From positions 1 through 64,000 of the forward strand of contig CAWUHX010000079.1 of NCBI GenBank assembly GCA_963922205.1: a DNA stretch of 64,000 nucleotides. Direction: 5' to 3'. This document shows, piece by piece, positions 56,201 through 64,000 of the stretch (positions are counted from its first letter, which is position 1; each line of letters begins with the position of its first letter). Position numbers and translations under genes: made by a program. The DNA is from Romanomermis culicivorax (lineage: Eukaryota > Nematoda > Enoplea > Mermithida > Mermithidae). A model generated the notes under the pieces. It saw nothing but the letters and a program-made list of their open reading frames with translations, was not told the DNA's origin and made no database searches.

Positions 56201-59200
56201 CCGAATTTTTGATTGATTACCTGATTTTTGAATTTAAGTTTCTTGTTTTCGGGTCAAAATCTTATGAGGTTTTCTCGTTTGCCCGAATTCATGAACTATA
56301 GTATAGATTTGTAGCTGACTTTTTTTATCTTTGTGGATACACCCGTACCCATTTTCCCGTAGCCGGAAACGCAGGCACTACAGGACTAATATAGGACATA
56401 TAAGCGGCTACCTTAATGAGAGGCGCTCTTTAGGTGCTTTTGCCACCTAGTGGAGGCTACGTTCCACAGGCTAACTTCTGTCTGACAAGGTAGAACTTAG
56501 ATCCATAAATGTAATAGGCCCACCTCATTGCCAAGATGCTAACTGAGCTGGGTGGACACCGGCAAGAAGCATTTCAAGCTTGCCCACGCAATTCATATCC
56601 AAAATTTTTAAAGCTGGGTTTTTGTAAAGCCAAAATCTGTCGTTTTCTTTCTTTCTGCAAAATTTATAACTTGACTTTCAATTCAGGACGCAACAAGCCG
56701 CACGATCCGGATTCACTTCTACCATCGTTGGAAGATACAGCGAGAGATGTATGTAAATTATCCTTCTTCTGTAGTCTGTTTTTCTTACAACGGTTCTAAG
56801 AAAATTAAATCAGAAAGCAAGCAAAAACTGTTTCGTAATTCTACAATTTTCAGCTAAACCAGATATCGTAAAAGAGCTGGAAATTTGGGAGCAAACTCAA
56901 CTGGCCCTCGATAATTTTTGCGTAAAAAATTCTTCATTGAAAGCTTTTGAATATAGTATGCTCATTTTGATCAATTTTCTATTTGAGATCATGCTATAAA
57001 AAGTAGAATAGTCATGATGTGAGGATATATTAATATGAGGAGAATTTTTTTTATCCTGCAGCGGAATGCACTGTACCCAAAATGTAGAGTATTCTGAAGG
57101 TAGCAATGTACGTATATAAACTCAGGCCTTAAAATCAACAGGATTTCCACAAATTTGAAAAAACGTTGAAATAGTAAAAAAGACACCCCCGCTCGTGAAA
57201 TCTCGAAAACTATGTACACTAACATTGCACCTTTTGGGGTACACTACATCTTTGGTACAGTGCACTTTGCTGTAGAATTATAGTTTATTTTGCTTGAACG
57301 ATGACACCCCTCCTATGCGCATGCATGACTATAGTTGTGGCTACCATATGATAGGGGAACAACTTGACGTTAAACCCATGATTTCCATGTGTGTGAGTCG
57401 TTTTTTGCTGTTGTTTCTTGCAGTCTTACTGGCAGCAGATTCTAACTGTAAATTTAGCTGAAGAATTGAAATCTTTCGAAACTATCATTAGAAAACTTTC
57501 CTCCAAATAGGTTTACTCCTGAAAAACTAATTAGAAAATGCTATGGATTATTGTTATATCAAGAAACTATATAAGCAAGCATGCAGATTTCCTGAGCAGT
57601 TGGTCAGGAAATTTGTATGTGCCTAATTGAGTTGTTTCTAGAAATAGTAAAAAAAACTAGTGCAGGCGTTTCATTTTACGACGGTATAAATTTAACCGAC
57701 GCTCTAAAACGTGAATATAAAAAAATGTACTATATTTCATACTGTTTGTAGGAGAAAAATCGCCAATGCTCCGCGAATCCTTTTCAATAATGGAATACTT
57801 AATCCAGAAATTGTTAGCTTTTTATATAGTTTTCGAATTTTCTCAACGTTTTTTTTCTTATATAGATAACTCAGAAAGGCGGCGAAGGTATCGCTATTTA
57901 TTGTGACCATAGTAAGCCCGAAGAAATTACGCAGCTTTTCGAACGTATCGAACGCGAGCATAACGGAAAGTTGGATATTTTGGTTAATAACGCCTATTCC
58001 GCTGTTGAAGTGAGTTTCGCGAATCAGCTGCCTATAAAATTCTCTGTAATTATAAGTTTTTGTCAAACTTTGATGGCTAAAATATCATTATTGTGAGTTT
58101 TTGAAAACTGATAAAATCTAGAAATTAGTATCTCAAAAACTTACTCGAAGTTGTGCATCCAGAGCGCTGAGAAAGTCTTCAGATTTTATGAAACAATTTT
58201 TGTAACGGCTTTAACGAGACATCCTTTTTAGTCCTTTGCTCTTCACGCTGATTAATTTCCTACATTATTGCTCTCCATGAAAATTGGAATCGCAAGAGAT
58301 TTCAAGATTCAGAACGACTTTTTGTACAAGTCTATTGCACATTGATAATGTTCAGACAAGAAATCTTCACAGAAAAATTTTCTCTGTACTGAAAACGTCA
58401 AAAATTTTTCTGCTGTTTCACTAACTGCTCCACGTTTTGCGTTCTCGTCGATAATAGCCAAAGAATCACTAAAAAGTGGGTTAAATAGAAATTTTTCGCT
58501 CGTTCATTAGTACCAATGAAACGGCAAGAAATCGATGAATTTTGCTACTATGATGATGGAGAAAAAATATTTTTTTGGCAACCTCACCGAATCAATCCAA
58601 ATAATTTGTAGAACGCTAAGCCCAAATATTGCTAGTATATTTATCGGTTAGCAGTTCTATGATTCGAAAACTTCGAAACAATTCTCTCGACTGTGTATAA
58701 AAACCAAAAAAATCTTGTTTTCATATTATAAAAAAATATGTTCGAAGCTGTATATATCGTGAAATTTTTAAACAGTCATCAAAGTTAACATTATAACGGC
58801 AAAAATGTTTGTCTCCTGTGTAATGAAGAACATGATTTCATATACACAGTAAACTGTGCTCAATTATTATTTTTTAAATTTTAGTTTTCAAGTAAGTGAG
58901 TCATATATCTGAAACACTTTCTTTGACGAGTTATATAAAATGGCGACACAAATTTTCAAAGATTTTAAATCATTTTTTATGGAGTCACTCACTTCAATTT
59001 TAGTACTTATTTAAAAACATCGGTAAATGTTTCTGGGAGATGGACATCGAAGCCTGGGACGAAGTGAACAACGTCGGGTTGAAAAACCATTACATTTGTT
59101 CCGTTCTGGCTGCCCGTATGATGGTTAAACATAAATCCGGCTTGATCGTCAATATTTCGTCGTTCGGCGGCCTAAAGTATTTATTCAACGTGCCGTACGG

Positions 59201-61377
59201 CGTCGGGAAAGCTGCCGTAAGTTTAAAAATATGAATAATGGCATTTTTTCCTGTTATATGTAATTTCGTTTGATTCGTGTATTCAAGGTCGATCGTATGG
59301 CCGCTGATTGCGCTCACGAATTGAAAAATTTCAATGTCGCTTGCTTGAGTTTGTGGCCCGGACCCGTAAAAACGGAATTGGTCGTTAATGAGATGGGCAA
59401 AGAAAATCATAATGACATGGTAAATCATTTTTCCGAATTTCCAACGAATCTGGGAAGGTCAGCGAAATAAAAATTGAGCCTGAAAAACTTGCATAAATCA
59501 GGAGATTTTATTCTGATGCTTTCCACTTATTTAGTTGAGAAAGAAAAAAATTCATTTTAGAATTTCATTGATCATATTATGCATACTTATCGTTATTAAA
59601 GAGGTACTCTGAATTTTTTTTTAGTTCATGTTTTGTCTTAACAATTTTTGAGGCTTTACAAAGCTTTCTTCAAAAATTCAACTTAGATGACAACGAGGCT
59701 GAAGAAGCTGCTTGGGAATCTAGGAAACACTTGTTAAGAAAATTTCAACACTGACTGGTTGTTATACGAAAACACTAAAAGTTCACATACAGGGTGAGCC
59801 AAAAAAAGGCGACCGGTACTGACTTTCATAGCTCTTAAACGGGTGAAGCTTTTTTAATGCAGTTTCTTGCCGTCGATAGATAAGATATTTGGCATGAAAA
59901 CTTCGAAGTTTTAGCCAGATTGCTCGAATATTGACTGAATAGAATCAAAAATACTAAACGTCGATTTTTTGCTAATAGATATTTGAAGAATTGACAGAAA
60001 TTGACAAATTCAACATGTTTTACAGCGGGAAACAGAGGTCCCCAAGGTCAGATTTTTCAGGTGGGGGTAAAATTGAAAATTTTCCGGGGTAGTGTAGCTA
60101 AAATGTGCACTAAACACGCCATTTTGTCTCAAAATTAGGCAACCAGTAATCAATTTTAAGGACTTTAGGTAGGGGTAATACCCCCCTCATACCCCTCCCC
60201 ATGGGGCCGTCTGGCGGGAAAGTATAATAGATCCAATCATAAGAACCACATAACAGCTGGAAAATACAAGAGAGCCGTTATAGTGTGTCCTACTTTCTGT
60301 TTCACCAATAATTTTAATCGTTTTTCGATTTGGTCAATGACCGAATTGATTTAGCTTTAATTTTTCTTTTTTCTAAATTCAAAACAAAACCTCATGATTT
60401 TGGCGAAATTTGGCCCATATTAAAACAATAAGTTGCTGACTTTTAATTACGTGTAACTTACAAATCTAGATTATTTTTACAGTATTGTTGTGGGTAAACA
60501 GCTTCACAAAACTTTTCACAATAGGGCAACCTTTACTTTGATTTCACAAGTTTTACTTATTGAAAAATGACCACTTTTACTAAATTCATGTTTGTACAGT
60601 AACCATAATTGCTAGGAGCATAAAATTTGGCCCTTGTAGCAAAGACAAACAGGGCATTCTAATGCATCAATTCGCATTATAAAAGCTTCATCTGTCCCAA
60701 AGTTATGAAAGCCAGCACCTGTTGCCTTTTTTGGCTCACCCTGTATAACCAGAAGATTCGTGATTCAATATTTTTAGGGTCTCAAAATGTGAGGCAAAAA
60801 TGAAAATCTGTGGCTTGTCAACCAAAGTTCAAAAAAATTTGAACCACACTTAATTATGTCAAAAATGGAGTTGTATTATTTTAATACATTTTTGAGGGAT
60901 CTATCGATTAATGCCTAATTTGTTGTGTATTTGGCAGAAAAATGTTTGTACCAGCCTCAAAAAGTCGCCATTTAGTTAGGGTCATACACCTGTCTGCGTG
61001 AGGTCAAACATTTCCCGCGTGGAGACAAACGCCTTAAGTCCCCCACCATTGTTTGATGATGACTGATTAGTGTATGTAACATTACCCATGCTAATACACA
61101 TTTGATCTAACTTATCCATGTAAAAGCAATTTGAAGAATTAGTCCGAAAACTCGCATATTCATTTTCAGCTGGACTTATTCCAGAATGGGGAATCGACAG
61201 AATTTGCTGGAAAATGTATTGTCCACTTGGCTCAAGGTAATATTGAAATTTTCAGACATGGAAAATATGACTTTTCCACGAACAATTTATTTATAGATAT
61301 CAATGTCATGCAGAAAAGTGGAAGAGTTTGGTTAACCGCTGATTTGGCTGATATGTATGGATTTTCGGATATCGACG
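53257..61377 (+). CDS. DHRS1: DHRS1-like short-chain dehydrogenase/reductase, seven exons
   Basis: Exons 53257-53362, 56687-56748, 57866-58009, 59004-59216, 59288-59419, 61170-61236 and 61297-61377 join in frame (805 nt, 268 codons). Exon 1 gives the NAD(P)-binding TGASRGIG motif, exon 3 VNNAYSAVE, and exon 4 the catalytic set Ser (NISSFGG), Tyr and Lys (PYGVGKAA). Exon 5 has LWPGPVKTELV, typical of SDRs; exons 6-7 match the family's end (GRVWLTADLADMYGFSDIDG). DHRS1 relatives are about 310 residues, so the last ~45 codons are missing: I could not find the final exon before 64000. Human DHRS1 is an NADPH-dependent reductase of the endoplasmic reticulum; here the enzymatic role is by homology. 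Every intron starts GT and ends AG. All catalytic residues are intact, so this is a live gene by sequence. Confidence 0.92.
53963..54406. mobile_element. hAT-type element (CATACATGTAA family) in intron 1, perfect duplication
   Basis: It starts CATACATGTAA and ends TTACATGTATG, exact inverted repeats of 11 bp. ATGGTATT flanks both ends (53955-53962 and 54407-54414). The inside has C-runs and G-runs, an ATGGCTAGCCAT palindrome pair and a CTCGGCGCTTCGC stretch. It is the inverted counterpart of 45477-45893. Confidence 0.95.
54585..54760. mobile_element. 176-bp hAT-type element in intron 1
   Basis: CAGTGGCGAATCCAG at the left and the reverse complement of the right end, CAAGTGCGGATTTAG, are imperfect terminal repeats of the hAT kind. 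CATTCACA flanks it at 54577-54584 and 54761-54768, an exact 8-bp duplication. G-runs occupy the right side (54723-54735). Confidence 0.92.
54769..56686 (+). other. Rest of intron 1 of the dehydrogenase gene
   Basis: AT-rich, with no further coding sequence or element boundary that I can support. Frames at 55176-55436 and 55813-56019 show no domain. Confidence 0.5.
59788..60745. mobile_element. Mariner/Tc1-like non-autonomous element in intron 5
   Basis: TACAGGGTGAGCC with AAAAAAAGGC begins the left end, and the right end is its reverse complement. The terminal repeats stay similar for about 75 bp (CTTTCATA, GATGAAGCTTTT-like). TA lies at each tip (59788-59789 and 60744-60745), as expected for TA target duplication. 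The middle (about 800 bp) has no transposase. Confidence 0.85.
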
Positions 61378-61994
61378 GTGAGTTTTGGAAAATTTTGACC
61401 CGCAAATGTTGAAAGCAGAAAAAAGTCTACATTGTAGTGTCATAGATTTGAATCTTCGGTCCGTGCTCTTTTCTTCAGGTTCAATTTTTCGGTTACTTGA
61501 ATATGTACAGAATTGTTATACTGAAAATAATCGTTAGGAGCTGTTCCGAAAGCTCGGAGTCAACTATGAAAAAGTTCATTCTCTGTCGATTGTTTTCCAT
61601 AGTTACTCGTTGTCTAGTCCTTGATACTAACTTTTGATAATCGACAACGTTTTAAATTGAGAAATTCGTCTTAATTTCTACGAAAATTGATCAAATTACG
61701 AATCATTCATTTCGGGTCACAGTTTTTGGCAATTATAATTTGATAAATAGTATGAAGTATCACAAAGTTAATCTTTAAATCTTAAGTAATGAAAATTATA
61801 TTTTCTCAATTTAAAACTGCTCCATAGTTGTGATATATCAAAGATGAAAAATTTTAACGTTGAAAGATAATATCTCAAAAAATTTGATAATTCTAGTATT
61901 CATGTGGCTGTAAAATATTATGCTTTGGGTCGTAAAATGATTGTGAAATCTAAAAATGTCTCTTTTTTGAAAGAATTTTGATTGCACAAGGTCT
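61378..61994 (+). other. Likely intron sequence after exon 7
   Basis: It starts with a GTGAGT donor at 61378. Reading through gives a stop at 61410. No other gene is seen. Confidence 0.5.
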
Positions 61995-63568
61995 TAAAAC
62001 ACAATTTCTCTAAGGCTCGACCAAGGTTGTGATAAGTAAAATATTAATCATACCTCAAAAAAACATATTTTGTACAGTTTTTTGCGCTGAACAACATGCC
62101 AGTACTCGCTTGATCTGAAAATCAAAATTCGTTTTGTAACATCAATCCAAAGGGTCAAATTTTTTGCTGTTTTCGTAATTTTAGGTCTTAATCGTTGAAG
62201 GCCTATAAGTAATCGGGTATGCAATATCGATCAATAAAACTCTGTCACTGCATGTAGCAATGTTTAGTGTATAGGCGTGACACATATAGATATATGTAGC
62301 ATCAAAATTATGGTTTACACTACACTTAAAATTCCAATTTTCATCAGTTATCAATGACTCAAATTCACACATTTTTGTATCCTGTAAAGTCAAATAATGA
62401 GTGTCATTGATTAAAATCTACTATGTTATGGCTGGACCCCTTGGCCACATACCCACAGAGTTTTATCAAAATAAAAAAACCATTGAGTGCGCCACAGTGA
62501 AACAATTGGAAGCCATTTTGAATTAAATTATAAAATTTTTTGTTTAAAAATGCTCCTATTCACTTAAAATTGAATTAATCCATCTAAAACTTTAAAGCAT
62601 TGCAGGCTGACATCCCATAAGGTTTGGTCACAATATCGTTATCCCTTACATGGGAAATTATACTAAGTAAAATGCATTCTTGATATTGTTGAAAAAACTT
62701 CAGGTGAAAATTAGTGTTCCATTTAGTCGAAATATTTTTAATTCTAGTCCAAATCGACTTCATTGCAGCCACATTATGTGGCTACATACCCATGAAGTTG
62801 CATCAAAGTATTCATACCCGTTGTATATCATAAAAAACTAGAAAAGCCAGGTTCTTTTGGTTAACTATTATTCACATTCTTGGCGAAAACTGATAAAATA
62901 GTGAACCAATAGAAACCTTTTGGATCTTTCTCAGATAATAAGGCTTCAAATATTCCTTATTGTTATCATTTGTGTATATTCATCAAATGTTGTTGTTCTA
63001 TGACCAGATCAGTGGCATTATCCCACTGAAATGTCATCATATTATGAGAAAAATTATCAACATGGATTACAATCAAATAAGGTGAATGGTTTTATAAACT
63101 GAATATTTCTTTGTTATTTAGGCATCCAGTTGCAAATATAACAAGAAAATATCATAACTGGGTGGGCTTTGATCCAGTTTTTATAATTGTTTTGATTCTA
63201 ACTACTTTTTATGTAAAATAATGTACATTTTGAAGCTAAAACTGTTAACAAAAAGTCCAGTTCCTATTGCCTATATTGTTGGGAAAAAACTTGGAATATA
63301 ATATTGTTTGGTGAGCTTTATTGATCGACATTGCATACCTGATTACTTATAGGCCTTCAATAATTGTGACCTAAAATTTTGAAAACCGCAAAAAATTTGA
63401 ACCGTTGGATTGATGTTACAAAAGGAATTTTGATTTCTAGATCGAACGAATGTTTATCACAGAAAACTGTACAAAATATGGTTTTTTGAGGTATGATTAA
63501 TTTTTTACTTGTCACACTTAACTGCAGGCCTTGGTTGATGCTTACAGAAATTGTGTCTTAACAACCTG
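61995..63568. mobile_element. Inverted-repeat element with arms of about 250 bp
   Basis: The left arm (about 61995-62243) and right arm (about 63313-63568) are reverse complements: AGGTCTTAAAACACAATTTCT/AGAAATTGTGTCTTAA, CATACCTCAAAAAA/TTTTTTGAGGTATG, ACATCAATCCAA/TTGGATTGATGT and AGGCCTATAAGTAATC/GATTACTTATAGGCCT. The 1.07-kb middle shows no protein. No clear target duplication was found, so the exact ends are open. Confidence 0.75.
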
Positions 63569-63846
63569 GGCGTAAATTCAGCCATTTTGGTTACAGATAT
63601 TTTTGTTGAAATTAGCATGTCGAAGTCTACAAAATCATGTGCATAAGTTGATCAATGGGAAACAAAATCCTCACGTTATAGTATATGGGAGGAGCTACCG
63701 GACAGAAACAGCGCCACAGCTCGCTCTATTCAGACAGGGATCGCATTTTGGTAAAACAAAGCGACTGATTCGCTCCGGTGAAATTACATGCATAATTTTA
63801 TGAATTTCTGCCCCAAGCAAAATAAACCACATAACCTACAAGTGAC

Positions 63847-64000
63847 ATGAGTTTGAAATTCGCTACGTTTTTGATCGTGGGTTGGAGGGTCACGTCTCTA
63901 TATTTAGTCACAGACGCTCTTTCCGCTGATTTTATTGCGTCGATTCCATTGTTTCTGTTGACAGGAACACAACCGTCCAATTTCCGATCGGTGAAATTCT
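63847..64000 (+). CDS. Possible first exon running off the window
   Basis: ATG 63847 opens a frame that reaches the window edge (51 codons). It starts MSLKFATFLIVGW and is mostly hydrophobic, so it could be a signal or membrane segment. The opposite strand is also open here, and there is no recognised domain, so this is a weak call. Confidence 0.2.
   Translation, partial: MSLKFATFLIVGWRVTSLYLVTDALSADFIASIPLFLLTGTQPSNFRSVKF

Noticed and set aside
57737-58066. Minus-strand frame of 109 codons
   Set aside because: It is antisense to exon 3 of the dehydrogenase gene.
63603-63803. Plus-strand frame of 66 codons as the missing dehydrogenase end
   Set aside because: No similarity to the DHRS1 C-terminus and no matching acceptor phase.

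Overview
This is eukaryotic nuclear DNA. It is AT-rich, with interrupted genes, short introns (60-71 bp at the smallest) and acceptors of the TTTTAG/TTTCAG type. Bacterial features are absent. Most of the window is transposon DNA of several ages nested in one another. Degenerate interstitial TTAGGC repeats near 44.1 and 44.5 kb, the nematode telomere unit, and a TTTTTTAG acceptor just upstream of the one cellular gene's start codon make a nematode the best guess. I cannot name the species.

Layout. (1) 1-13.9 kb looks like one large DNA-transposon-like locus. It has a 13-exon plus-strand gene for a MULE-type DDE transposase with SWIM, PHD and USP-like regions (3870-9568) and two divergent minus-strand genes (465-803 and 2268-3001). 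A repeated, gene-oriented 10-mer CAGCTACTCA runs through both sides. Several tandem-repeat blocks lead to a GATCCG-rich end at about 13.86 kb. The outer termini were not found. (2) 13.9-16.9 kb is non-coding dispersed-repeat DNA. (3) 16.9-38.3 kb holds two nested LTR retroelements. The older one is on the minus strand and has the unusual order gag, zinc knuckles, envelope-like glycoprotein, then protease-RT-RNase H-integrase. A 13.7-kb Ty3/gypsy-type element (20520-34253, plus strand, two ~590-bp LTRs, 4-bp CATG duplication) has inserted inside its glycoprotein gene. The younger element has gag and pol, plus a third ~4-kb coding region that starts with a DEDDy (RNase D/WRN-like) 3'-5' exonuclease domain and ends in an RGG/Gln-rich tail. 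Both elements are decayed. (4) 38.3-53.2 kb is a repeat zone: a 1.9-kb foldback element, several short hAT-type elements with 8-bp target duplications, a hAT remnant with another hAT-type element inserted in its transposase, long inverted repeats, and the TTAGGC-like tract. (5) 53.2-61.4 kb is the one recognisable cellular gene, a DHRS1-like short-chain dehydrogenase with seven identified exons. Its introns carry hAT-type and mariner-like insertions. (6) 61.4-64.0 kb holds an inverted-repeat element and a possible first exon running off the window.

The most unusual items are the retroelement with a third coding region bearing an exonuclease, the retroelement with envelope between gag and pol, and the oriented CAGCTACTCA motif, which is kept in different reading frames and in non-coding DNA across the MULE locus.
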